Source of the DNA: Trichoplusia ni | Taxonomy: Eukaryota > Arthropoda > Insecta > Lepidoptera > Noctuidae | NCBI RefSeq assembly: GCF_003590095.1 | Contig: NC_039497.1 | Coordinates: forward strand, 7,188,691-7,252,690 | Direction of reading: 5' to 3' | Length of the DNA stretch: 64,000 nucleotides | Part shown: positions 52,863 to 64,000 of the stretch, piece after piece | Layout of the letters: every line of letters starts with the position of its first letter | How positions within the stretch are numbered: the first letter of the stretch is position 1 | The notes under the pieces: generated by a model | Databases searched by the model: none | Told to the model about the DNA's origin: nothing | Seen by the model: only the letters and a program-made list of their open reading frames with translations | Translations under genes and position numbers: made by a program

Positions 52863-55629
52863 CTTATTTATTCAATCTAAAATGCCCTTACGATTAAGGT
52901 CTCTTTCCCGCCGCCCAAGTCGACTTTCTTCATTTTGAGCGCATCACAACAGATGAAGTGAATACACCGAATTCAATTAAAACTGAATAATAAAAAACAT
53001 TCAAACAGCTGATCGTAGAATGACGACATTTCCTTTCGTTAAAACTTGGGTCTCGGCGATCGTTTAATTTCCTATCAAACGCAACGACTTCGTTTCGTTT
53101 GATAGGAACGCTTGTCAAAAATTTTAATTCGGCTACCTTTTCGTATGTAGTAATGCAGCGATCGGATCTGTCGAAATGCTCAAAAATGTCATTGTATCGT
53201 TTCGTACATTTACTAACGTTTCTCTTAGCGTTTACGATTGTAACTGTCAACTTGTCAAAGTCCTCTGGCTCGGCGTACGCAGATAGAAAATCCGCCGTAA
53301 CGTAGGTACTCGCGTCGCTTATAACGTAAGTAAGAGTTCAAGAGTTACTAATAGATTTTTGTGACATTACCACGCAAAACAACTACGCTACATCACGCAA
53401 GTGAAGTTTAAAGTGCCAAAAACATGTAAATATGTATTTTACTCAATCTATCGTGAATCACGAGCCTAAAAGTTGTGTGTAATCGTTCGCTTTAATTGCG
53501 ATCTTGACTTTCTCTCATTGATCGTGTCTTATCACATCAATCGGCTTCGAGGTTCATTTTGATACCATCTCTTATTGCCTTTCAATAAATTAATCTGGCT
53601 GGCAGGCGGCCTCCCTCGCCAACTTACTATAAACGTTTCGTATATAATATCTTTTTACGACACAGCGTTTGCAAATGTAGATTACGATAAGCAGGTAGTC
53701 GAGTTTTATAACATAACTAGCCGTCCCATGGTTCCTTTGTTGCGCGGTATTTTTTTTAAGTTGTAGGATTCTTTCGTTATAATTGTTATACTTCCCTCCC
53801 CCCCCCCAATGTTTTACGGCGGGGTAATCCTCACGGACATCCACTCCCTCGGGGGTAGTGTCAGACTCTTACTGAATTAACCTGAACCGCTGCACAGTGA
53901 TTCGTCTAGTGCAAGCTAGCGTGATACATATAATTCATGACAGCGCTGATTTTGACTATATAGGAAGCGCGATTTTCATTTGTAAAGAAGTTGAATTTTT
54001 AGCATGACACCTTCTCAATTCTCGTGATGAATTCTACTGGTGAAGGTATGTACTTACTTTATTTTGAAAAGAATACATGTCTGTATTTTTTGCCGTAATT
54101 AGAGTTTAGAAGTATGTTGTAATAATCCAAATATATCCACCTAGACTTTTCAGTATGTTATAATTCAAACATTCGGACGGAGTTAACGTAAGTTTTGGCT
54201 CCCGAAACCGCCCGCAGATTAAGTAATTTACTTTCTTTCAGAACGAGTCATAGCTGTGACAAAATAGAAATTTTCCGATAAATGCTTAAAACATAATAAA
54301 ACCCAATTGCTAGTCGTATTTTTGATCATTTACGTGTACAACATAATCTACTAGATGCTTCTGAAGTTTCACTGATGAAACTCAATATGAAAATTTCGAG
54401 CCCATCATCAAAATTAACCGAAAAGTGAACATCTTCTAAGTGTAATAAGGATGAATGTCTCATCAAACATAAAAATGTTTAGATGGATGCGGATGTGTGT
54501 GTCAATAAGCCGTGCCCTTCAACATCATCGGGAGTTCGTTCGGCGAACCCAGAAAACGTTTGAAGAGTCATCGTAGACAATCTTTTAGAGTCGCGAAGAG
54601 TGCAAATGAACCATTTACTGAAGCAGAATTGGCAACACGGAAAAAATGGCATCGAAGTGTTGCCAAACAAATTCGAATTGTCATGGACTTCACCTTCGTT
54701 ACCATCTCAATCAACATCGAAGGAAGATTCTAGCGAGTTGGACAGTGGTGATAATGAGTATTAGATTCGACTTGGTAGAATTTTGTTTTATGTTATTATA
54801 CATTTACCTTTTTTTTAGCAATGTATTTAGTCTTAAATTTTATAATATATTAGATATAAAAAAAAAATCCATTTATTCAAAATAGGCTACAAGGTAGCAC
54901 TTATTGAACGTCAAAATATACAGACAGCTCCCCGTATCGCCCACCCTTCACCGCTTCCTAAGTGCTCTAGCTGTGAAGAAGAAACGGCGCAACAAACTCC
55001 ACAACATAGCACGCTGTCGCTTTTTTACATAAATATATTTACACCTAAATTGTTTATTAAGGAAACGCTGCAAAATAAGACAGCGTTTACAGAGGGTGGG
55101 GTATGACTTATTTGATCTATTAATAAACTATCAACCAAGACAGCAGTACGACCAGTCACCACAAGCAGCACCCGTTCACGAGCATGACGCAAGGGTCAGC
55201 CATCACCTCCCTCGCCATATTAGAGGGAAGGAGGTGACCCTACCCAAAACGCCACCGCAGGCAATGACGACTAAGGGAGCATGATGCAGCTGCTGCCGGT
55301 ATTAAAAATGACAAAAGAACTAAGACCTCAAACGCTGACTTACTGCACCGTCCCCTCATCAAATACATTCATTTGTAATTAAATTTTATTAATAATATAA
55401 TTATACATGTCAATATGTAAATAAACATACGCATAATCGTATTAGAAATAAAACCAAACATTTCTATAAAATAAACATACCAAGCGTACGTGGATCATTT
55501 TAAAATTATAAAACTGTCACATACAATCTGTACGTCAATCAAGAATTAAAATAACAGCAACTCTACACTGAACCGCCTTGTGCCTTTCAGAGCGACCAAC
55601 AATTTTTATCATTGAAATAATCATTTAAG

Positions 55630-56285
55630 GTGTAGTACGCCTTTTTACAGAGCTTAGTTTTTACTACAGACTTAAATGAATTAAAGGGCAAGTCTAGCAT
55701 GTCTCGGGGTAATTTATTATATATACGAATACCAAGCCCTACAAACGAGTTGTGTACCCTATGTACCCGGTGAGAGGAACTGCATAATTTGTGCCTACTT
55801 CTAGTATTGATATAATGTACATCACATTTTTTGTGTATAAAGTAATGTTTTGTCGAATATATAATATGTTGGCTAAAATGAATTGGAAAGCGACAGTCAA
55901 AATGCCAACTTCCTTAAAGTGTTCTCTAAGTTGGGCTCTAGGGTTTCTCCCTAGAGCCCAACTGATATATTGACCTAATAGCTCGTTTTTGCAGAACGAA
56001 GACAGTTTCAATTTCTGCAGCTTTACCCCACAACAGTATACCATACGACATGACGCTATGAAAGTAGCTAAAATAAACAAGACGAGCTGTGTCCACATCG
56101 GTCAATTTTCTTACCTTCCTAACCGCATAGGCAGCTAAACTAAGCTTGCTTGCAAGACATGAAATGTGGGGTGCCCATTTAAGTTTACAATCAATTGTAA
56201 TGCCCAAAAACACTGTAGATTCTACCGTCTCCAATATCTCATTATTAACGACAATATTAGGGCCTAAACTTTTTACATTTGGCAT
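55630..56285 (-). pseudogene. LINE ORF2 C-terminal region
   Basis: VFLGITIDCKLKWAPHI, LAAYAVRKVRKLTD, YFHSVMSYGILLWGKA and LQKRAIRSIYQLGSRE (55938-56285) are the region just after the RT of Jockey/CR1-group ORF2. The frame is broken by a palindrome at 55929-55963 and resumes as LREHFKEVGILTVA with a further shift near 55810. Confidence 0.75.
55929..55963. repeat. Perfect 15-bp palindrome inside the LINE ORF2
   Basis: AGTTGGGCTCTAGGG and its exact reverse complement CCCTAGAGCCCAACT, separated by TTTCT. Confidence 0.92.
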
Positions 56286-56327
56286 CGCGAATTTTATACA
56301 TTTCGTTTTCTTAGCGTTTTCTTAGTA

Positions 56328-56958
56328 ACATTATAGTAGATGGGTAATCCTAATTTTGTTCGAATCGTCTAAAAAGTTATTTTATATTTATCGACTACCT
56401 GTTGCCAGCGACTCCGTCCGCGTGGTTAGAAGATATAAGTTTAGATTTATATTTACCCTGTTTTTTCCACATTTTCCATTGTATCTTCGCTCCTATTAGT
56501 CGCAGCGTGATGATTTATAGCCTAAAACCTTCCTCGATGAATGAAAAGAAAAAATACTTTTTCAATTTGAACCAGTAGTTCCTGAGATTAGCGCAACAAA
56601 CAAACTTTTCAGTTTCATATATTAGTATAGATATAAACTTCTCATGTGTTTCTCGGTGTAAGTAACTGAACTCCTTCCAAAGGGCTCGACCGATTCTCGT
56701 GAAATTTTGTGTGAATATTGGGTAGATCTTAGAATCGGACTACATATGTATATTCTTAATCCCCCTTAATGTTAAGGATGGTCCAATTTTTTATTTTTTG
56801 TTTTTACTTTTTTATGATACAACTTACAAAAATACATAAATATAGCCCTAAAACTTTAACCTTCTATGATCAACCCTTATTTTCTTATATGGCAAAACAA
56901 ATTTTGTTAAGTTCAGGCACTGGGTATAGTACATATACATAGATGCATTACATCTATA
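56328..56958 (+). repeat. Duplicated segment copy 2, final part
   Basis: 56328-56376 equals 32060-32112; 56376-56955 equals 37050-37620. Contains the short Helitron 56395-56631 (terminus CTAC here, not CTAG, on the inverted strand edge) and the interspersed repeat 56632-56950. Confidence 0.82.
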
Positions 56959-57776
56959 TCTATACTAATATATAAAGCTGAAGAGTTTGTTTGTTTGAAC
57001 GCGCTAATCTCAGGAACTACTGGTCCAAATTGAAAAATTCTTTTTGTGTTGAATAGACCATTCATCGAGGAAGGCTTTAGGCTTTTTAAACCATCTGCGC
57101 TGCGACTAATAGGAGCGAAGATACAAAGGAAAATGTGAAAAAAATAGGGCAGGTATAAATCATAACTTATATCTTCTACCCACGGACGAAGTCGCGGACA
57201 ACAGCTATATTTAATATACCGTTAATTCAAAATACAAAATGCCACCTAAAAAACGACCATCTTTATCTCGAAATTCGAGAGATGCTAAGAGGATGAGAAA
57301 TGCGCGTTCTCAAGAATCAGCAGAGGAAAGAGCACATCGATTAAACTCTATGAGAGTTAGTGCCTCAACTTCTCGAGCCAATGCAAGCTCTCCAGAGAGA
57401 GAGATGTGATTAGCAGCTGACAGAGCGAGACGAGCTACGTCACGTGCGTCTCAAAGCTTTTCTCAACGAGAACTTAGGCTTACTATTGATCGAGAACAAC
57501 ATGTGTTATCCCGAAAAGCTGAAACTGCTTCACAAAGAGAGCTACGGCTCACAACTGACCGCGAACGGCATACATTATCTCGCGGGTCAGAAACCTTTAC
57601 TGACAGGGAGTTACGCCTCACAGCTGACCGCGAACGTCATACATTGTCTCGCGAGTCTGAAACCTTCACTGAAAGGGAACTACGGCTTACAGCTGATCGC
57701 GAACGTCATATTTTATCTCGAGAATCTGAAACTTTTTCCCAATATGAAGACCGTTTGACAAATGATAGGGTGCACC

Positions 57777-58722
57777 CATAGAAATCTAAATAACAAGGTA
57801 ATAGAAGTGCCAACGCCGCGTGACCTTGTCGTCACACTGGTATTTCGGACGACACCAGCGCGCGAACTTACGCTCAGTCGCTCCCGGAACGTTGTCACAG
57901 CAAAAACCACTAAAAATGGTGTTTTGCGGCGTTTCTCAGGCTGGAAATTCATATGCATCGTGTAATAACATAAATAAATAGATAAGATTTTACCAGTAAG
58001 TAAATTATTGCAGTAATATTGAAGTTATTGCAAAATTAATTTTTAAAACATGACCTTCATTATAAACCATATGAATATCGTAACATCCTGCAACAATTGC
58101 ATTCTTTACTGATCATTGCCTCTACAGTAAGAGACTTACGGAAATGCACCGTTGTAAAAAGAGAAATGTACAACGAAAAATAATATTTATCAATGCGATC
58201 GTATTTGTAGTGCTACGGCCGCACAAAACTGTCGCATATAATAATCTGGTTAAGTGCGGACAAATTATCCAAAATGCACATTGTATACGAAAAGAAACAA
58301 TTTTAATAGTCGTTTGTTTTTGTGAACATATTATTGAATATATTTGTATTTCAGATTCCCACAGGATGGAAATAAATACAAAAGACAAGTGGATGTCTAC
58401 GGGTAACCGAAATTGGTACCCTACAACTTAGGCCGAATTTACACTATGAAAGTAGTTGCATGCATGATAACTTGCCGCCATTGTTACGGCTCGGACCGCG
58501 CTCGCAACTGAATGTTTCGAAAAGTACGCCTTGCCTATAGCATTGAATAAAAATTGCATTTTAAATTTATCCAAATCTCATAAATACCATTTTTTTTATT
58601 ATGAACGTTCATCCATTACTAGTCATTGGATACATGAACGGGGCTGCTTTTGTAAGACGACTAAAAAATCACCGTGTTAGCTACCAAAGTATTTCCTTAT
58701 ATTATTTTTTTTGTCAATAGGC
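57777..58722. mobile_element. hAT-type element 1, one end deleted
   Basis: Left end CATAGAAATCTAAATAACAA follows GGTGCACC. The interior (CACCGTTGTAAAAAGAGAAA, GTCGTTTGTTTTTGTGAACA) is an inverted relative of hAT 2. The right end and roughly 400 bp of flanking Helitron were lost together: the sequence resumes at TATAAAAGTGGGTTTGC of the RepHel gene. Confidence 0.7.
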
Positions 58723-60995
58723 GATTTTATAAAAGTGGGTTTGCTTATAACCTCGCAATTGATTACAGATCATCTTCTTTCAGGGGCAATATGTATGTGC
58801 AAAATGTAGTATGTGTTTTTTGTAGTGTTTCTGTTGTTCTGGAGGTAAAATAAATTTGCCTTCTTTCGCAGACCCGCCGGAACTATTGAATTCACTACAT
58901 GTTCCATGTGCAATCTAAACAGTTCTTAGACAATATTCGCACTTATAATAGTGCGTTTCAAATGACATCCTTTGGTGCTCAACAAATCTCAAAAGGTCCT
59001 TTCATGCCTACTTTTAAGGTACAAGGTCAGGTTGACCATTTGATAGGATCCCTTTTGCCTGAAGACCAACCTAAGTTTCTTCAAATATATTTCGTATCCG
59101 ACTACAACGAACAGTCGAATATAAGAAATCAATATTTCCCGAATTTAAATACTGAACTAATTTCACAACATCAAGACATGTTGTACCAGGTTAATTCATA
59201 TGTATGCAGTTTCAAATCGGCACTAGAAGCTCTTCCTCGATGTGATGATAGCAATTATAAAAATTTTATAAATGCCGAAAGGCGTCCAACTCAGGAACAT
59301 CCTAGGCGTTATAATGCTCCATCCACAAATGAAGTTGCTGTGGTATTGGTCGACCAAGAACGTGATAGGCGTGATATTGTTATCCGGTCCAGAGACAATC
59401 GTTTGCAACGTATATACGAAACCCACAGGGCTTATGACAGTTTGCAATATCCTTTGATATGCTGTCGAGGGGAAGATGGTTATAATTTTGTTTTATACCA
59501 AACTGATCCGCATACAGGTGCACCTAATTATAATAAAAAGATTTCATGCCTTCAATTTTATTGTTACCACTTGCAAGTGAGACGGAATAGGTTTGTATAC
59601 ATTCAACGTTTTCGTGGCTTATTCAATCAGTTTATTGTTGACATGTACGCAAAAATTGAAACCGAAAGGTTAGTTTACATACGATCTAATCAAAGGCAGC
59701 TACGCGCTGAAGAATACGTACACCTTCGCGACGCCATGCAGCAATATAATGATACGGTGAATATGGGCCGCTTAGTTATTTTATCCTCTTCTTTTACTGG
59801 TGGTCCACGGTACATGCACGAACGTACTCAAGATGCTTTTTGTTACGTAAGAAAATATGGATGTTCTGACTTATTTATTACTGTAACTGCCAATCCTAAG
59901 TGTGATGAAATCACTCGGGAGCTTCTTGAGGGTCAAGCACCGCATGACCGCCATGATATCATCGCAAGAGTTTTTCATTTAAAATTAAAATTAATGATAG
60001 ATCTACTTACCAAAGATAACATTTTTGGAGAAGTATTGTGTTATATGTATAGTGTTGAATGGCAAAAACGCGGCTTACCTCACGCACATATCCTGCTATG
60101 GTTAAAAGATGAGGTTCGACCTAATGATGTAGACAGTTTAATCAGTGCTGAAATTTCAAGTCCGATTGCAGATCGCGTGCTATACGACATTGTTAAAACC
60201 CATATGGTACATGGTCCATGTGGTGCATTTAACGGGAATTCTCCTTGCATGCAAGACGGTCGTTTCACTAAAAGATATCCAAAATGCTTAGTGGATGAAA
60301 CTGTAACAGGACATGATGGATACCCATTATATCGTCGTCGTTCAAGAGACAATGGTGGTTTTACTGTTGGAAAACGAGTGTCTAGACAACAGGTAACTTT
60401 AGATAATAGGTGGGTCGTTCCGTATTCGCCTGTGTTGTCTAGAACATTTCAAACTCACATAAATGTTGAAATGTGTAATAGTGTAGAGTCAATAAAATAT
60501 ATTTGTAAGTACATTAATAAGGGCAGTGACCAAGCTAGATTTGCGTTGAGAAATGAACATGACGAAATTACTGACTTCAGTCAGGCAGATATATTAGTTC
60601 TTCAGAAGCTGTGTGGCGGATCTTAAGTATCAACATTCACGAAAGATATCCACCTGTGACTCATCTAGATGTTCATCTTGAAGGCGGTCAACTTATATAT
60701 TGCAACGCCGAAAATGTTACAGAACGATTAGAGAACCCTAGACAAACAACTTTATTAGCATTCTTTCGACTTTGCCAAACTGATGATTTTGCAAAATCTC
60801 TTTTGTATGAGGAAGTTCCATCGTATTATACCTACAATATGCAACGAGGTGTCTTTAATCGGAGACGCCGTGGCAGGCCTGTAGGTGGCGAGTCAGGTAT
60901 TTTCAAAGAACATGTTCTTGGTAGAGTGTATACCGTTCATCCTAATAACGCTGAGTGTTTCTATTTGCGATTATTATTACACACAGTGCGAGGAC

Positions 60996-62357
60996 CATAG
61001 AAATCTAAATAACAAGGTAATAGAAATGGCATACACCGCGGCGATCTATCGAAACGCATGTCGCCGGTGGGCGGGGCTTCAACACATTCGCAGCAAATAA
61101 CATTAACATCGAGAAGACCAAGCAAACAACACTAGGCCGTACGTCTATTGTAATAAGGTTGACTTTGTCGTTGTATGGATTCACTAACTCACACAGTCAT
61201 TGCATTTTTTTGCATTAGTTGTAGTGATTACGTAAACTACACTAGGGATTGACTACGGATCCGAAATATAATGAAAGACGAAATTATGAGTGACAATGTT
61301 TTTGTTGTATTCTTCTATGGATTACATTATAATATGTACCTCCGTACAAAAAAAAAATTCGCTAATTGTCGGTTGACAAAAAAAAATATTATTAGGAAAT
61401 ACTTGGTAGGTAGGTTTGGTACATACGGTGACTTTTTAGTCGTCTTTCAAAAGCAGCCCAGTTCATGCATCGAATGACTAGAAAACGTTCAAAATAAAAA
61501 AAATAGGTATTTATGAGATTTGGATAAATTTAAATTGCAATTTTTATTCAATGCTATGCTATAACGCAAGGCGTACTTTTTGAAACATTCAGTTGCGAGC
61601 GCGGTCCGAGCCGTAAAAATAGAGAGGGGCGCGGGCGGCGGCGCGGCGGCGGGCGGCAAGTTATCAAGCATGCAACTAATTTCATAGTGTATATTCGGCC
61701 TAAGTTGTAGGGTACCAATTTCGTTTACCCGTGGTAGTCATCCACTTGTCTTTTGTATTTATTTGCATTCTGCGGGATTCTGAAATAAAAATATATTCAA
61801 TAATATGTTCAGAAAAACAAACGACTATTAAAATTGTTAATTTTCGTATACAATGTTCATTTTGGATAATTTGTCCGCACTTAACCACATCACTATTTCT
61901 GACAATTTTGTGCGGCCGTACCACTACAAATACGATCGCATTAATAAATATTATTTTTCGTTATACATTTCTCTTTTTACAACGGTGCATTTCTGTAAGT
62001 CTCTTACTGCAGAGGCAATGATTAGTAAAGAATGCAATTGCTGCAGGATGGTGCGATATACATATGGTTTATAATGAAGGTTATGTTTTGAAATTTAATT
62101 TTGCAATAACATCAATATTACTGCAATAATTTACTTACCGATAAATGTTATAATATTTATTTATGTTATTACACGATGCAGTTGAATTTCCAGCCTGAGA
62201 AACGCCGCAAAACACCATTTTTAGTGGTTCTTGCTGTGACGACGTTCCGCGAGCGACTGAGAGTAAGTTTGCGCGCTGGTGTCGTCCGAGACACCAGTGT
62301 GGCGACAAGGTCACGCGGCGTTGGCACTTCTATTACCTTGTTATTTAGATTTCTATG
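60996..62357. mobile_element. hAT-type non-autonomous element 2, 1362 bp
   Basis: Inverted ends CATAGAAATCTAAATAACAA ... and its reverse complement, about 30 bp. Exact 8-bp target duplication GCGAGGAC at 60988-60995 and 62358-62365; other Helitron copies show GCGAGGACCAACC uninterrupted. Eight-bp duplications are typical of hAT. No transposase frame. A GC-rich run (GCGGCGGCGCGGCGGCGGGC) is near 61633-61655. Confidence 0.87.
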
Positions 62358-63781
62358 GCGAGGACCAACCTCATTTATAAATTTGAGAAAAGCTTGCCAA
62401 GCGCGTCATTTGCTTGAAAATGATCAGCATTGGGATGACGCTTTAGCAGAATCCTGTATTAGTGATAATCCACGACGGTTACGCCATTTATTTGTAACAT
62501 TACTAAAATTTTGTAATTTGTCAGATGCTATACAATTATGGGAAAAAAATAAAGATAAAATTTCAGAAGACTTTCTTAGGAATATATCTCACAATGATGA
62601 AGGCACAACTAATGATAATGTCCGTGATCTTGCCATAAATCTCTGTTTATTGGCTAGTAGGCGGTAAATTACTATGTGAACATGGTTTGCCAACACCAAC
62701 CTCAGTCGGAGAGGTTACTAATAGGGAATATTCCGCAGAGATTGGTTACAACCCAATGGAACTGCTGACGACATTAGAAATCGGTGTCCCAATGATGACT
62801 GCAGAATAACGTTCAGACTATGATCGCGTGTGCGAGAGTGTTCAAAATAATTTGGGAACAATATGGTTTTTAGATGCACCTGGAGGAACTGGGAAAACCT
62901 TTTTGACTAAATTAATATTAGCTTCCGTTCGAAACCAGGGTAAAATTGCTCTTGCCGTGGCTTCATCAGGGATAGCTGCAACATTGCTACCAGGAGGTAA
63001 AACTGCTCACACTATGTTTAAAATACCAATTGATTTAGATCGCACGGAAAGTCCAACCTGTAGTATTTCAAGAAATAGCGACAAAGCTAAGGTATTACGC
63101 GAGTGTAATTTAATCATATGGGATGAGTGTACGATGGCCCATCGAAAAGGAGTAGAATGGTCGATGAACAAGAACCCACTAATTACCTACCCGATAGAAT
63201 TCTTAAATTCTTGCCCGGACTTCCTTCTCATGAAATTTGTTTAAAAATTGGCATTCCGATTATTCTACTCCGAAATTTAAGACCACCACAACTTTGCAAT
63301 GCAACTCGACTGAAAGTAACCCAGTTGCAACAAAATATAATCAAGGCTCAAATTTTAACAGGTTGCGGTGAAGGAGAAACCGTCTATATCCCCAGAATAC
63401 CCATTATACCAAATAATTTTACGTTCCAATTCAAAAGAACGCAATTCCCGGTATCGGTGTGTTATGCAATGACAATTAATAAAGCTCAAGGGCGGACTTT
63501 TCGTGTTGCCGGAGTAGATCTCGGTGTCAGTTGTTTCTCGCATGGTCGGTTATACGTTGCTCTTTCCCGGGTTAGCAGTTCTAGAAATCTTTATGTTCAC
63601 GTGCCGGACGCAACAACTTCCAATATAGTTTAAGCCTCATGTAAACGTGATCTAAACAATATTACCAATACATTAACTTAATAACAGAAGGAGTTACACG
63701 CTAACAGATTCGCGGACACAGCTATCTTTTCTGCCGAAAGTCGCTATTACACGCGAACGAAGTCGCGGGCAAAAGCTAGTC

Positions 63782-64000
63782 TTCGATAAAAAACCTACAG
63801 ATGATATTCGACCCTACGCAACTGTCCAGGTTGGTAATATTACTTTGTGTGGATTACTAGACTCTGGCTCAGCTGCAACTATTCTAGGTAACAATTGCCG
63901 TGAATATCTAAAACCTATCGGCCTAGCTATTCATAAAGACCTAAAAACCTTCACTGCTGCAGGAGGCGAAAATTTACCTACTATCGGTTATGTTAATTTA
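63782..64000 (+). CDS. Retroviral-type aspartic protease fragment (partial, runs off the edge)
   Basis: 73 codons open to the window end with no start inside. It reads FDKKPTDDIRPYATVQV, then LLDSGSAATILGNNC and TAAGGENLPTIGYVNL. D-S-G followed by A-A-T-I-L is the active-site loop of LTR-retrotransposon proteases, with the flap-like GG following. Probably the pol start of a second Gypsy-type element extending rightward. A domesticated protease is less likely. The left part is cut by the Helitron E terminus. Confidence 0.65.

Larger units (their letters stand above)
48350..54860 (+). repeat. Duplicated segment, copy 2, with LINE insertion
   Basis: 48256-48728 and 52863-54802 match copy 1 at 22497-25040. 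54803-54860 matches 31977-32060. Lacks the 115-bp stretch of copy 1 near 23872-23985 (junction near 53765) and has GTTTGATAGGAAC at 53097 where copy 1 has GTTAGC. It lacks Helitron C and DIRS-like element 1, so it serves as the empty site for both. Confidence 0.85.
54860..56327 (-). mobile_element. 5'-truncated CR1/Jockey-group LINE
   Basis: 3' end at left with an A-rich tail (GAATAAATGGATTTTTTTTT on the minus strand), 3' UTR of ~770 bp, then ORF2 end. Parts of the same family recur at 1-435, 9848-10265 and 11871-11925. It interrupts the duplicated segment (GATATA / AACATTATAG). Confidence 0.8.
57239..63633 (+). pseudogene. Helitron E RepHel remnant
   Basis: ATG 57239; stop TGA at about 57406 (arginine in other copies); N-terminal repeats run to 57776 and are cut by hAT 1. 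The sequence from the repeats to SDKY is lost. 58726-60626 gives the linker, HUH-type GLPHAHILLWL and KYICKYINKG; a frameshift at 60560-60600 (ITDFSQ for ITRFQS) ends it. 60611-60987 continues; hAT 2 interrupts at 60996-62357; 62366-62667, 62828-63244 and 63127-63633 hold motif I APGGTGKTFL, motif II WDECTMAH and the C-terminal YAMTINKAQGRTF and YVALSRVSS. Also a TAA near 62807. Confidence 0.86.
56959..63779 (+). mobile_element. Helitron E, RepHel family, with two hAT insertions
   Basis: Starts TCTATACTAATATATAAAGC at 56959, ends CGCGAACGAAGTCGCGGG plus CAAAAGCTAG at 63779, then T. One 5' terminal unit. Same helicase deletion as Helitron B. Left flank is the duplicated segment, right flank is a protease-coding fragment, so the surroundings were rearranged or the locus differs from copy 1. 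Confidence 0.85.

Noticed and set aside
1..64000. tRNA, rRNA or small-RNA genes
   Set aside because: I looked for tRNA-like boxes and rRNA cores and saw none I could support; SINE-like tails near 24070 are too fragmentary to call.

Overview
This window is eukaryotic, transposon-saturated DNA with no host gene that I can defend. Helitron 5' and 3' ends, LINE 3' tails, DIRS-like elements and an mdg3-like Gypsy element, all of types common in moth and butterfly genomes, point to a lepidopteran. That assignment is from known repeat families, not from a host gene. The density of nested, recent insertions would suit heterochromatin, a pericentromere or a W chromosome (inference).

Layout. 1-435 is a LINE 3' UTR fragment entered by Helitron A (436-5935, minus), which itself carries an ORF1-only LINE (3563-4898, plus). 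6191-7954 is a tandem array with a ~501-bp period; 7955-9550 has no recognised gene. 9550-11925 is a LINE 3' end hosting two short Helitrons and Helitron F (10266-11870). 11926-17538 is a nearly intact Gypsy/Ty3 element (gag-protease, RT-RNase H-integrase, 370-bp LTRs). Helitron B (17551-22496, plus) follows. 22497-25040 is a segment duplicated later in the window. Helitron C (25041-31976, minus) is the least damaged RepHel copy. DIRS-like element 1 (32110-37050, plus) has intact gag, RT/RNase H and tyrosine-recombinase frames. DIRS-like element 2 (37921-48349, minus) has ~642-bp inverted terminal repeats and is split by an RTE-type LINE, a LINE tail and Helitron D (41678-45846). 48350-56958 is the second copy of the duplicated segment, interrupted by a large LINE (48729-52862) and a 5'-truncated LINE (54860-56327). 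Helitron E (56959-63779, plus) contains two hAT-type insertions. A retroviral-type protease fragment runs off the right edge.

How the parts relate. Helitrons A, B, D and E share a composite 5' end: a complete ~250-bp non-autonomous Helitron fused just upstream of the RepHel start, its CTAG terminator changed to CTAT. A and D share one set of internal helicase deletions; B and E share a different one. None of these four can encode an active helicase, so any mobility needed a partner in trans. Helitron C keeps all Rep and helicase motifs but has one stop and two frameshifts. The two paralogous segments give empty sites for Helitron C and DIRS-like element 1, which fixes their ends precisely. 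All comparisons were made by eye; identities are estimates unless a count is given.
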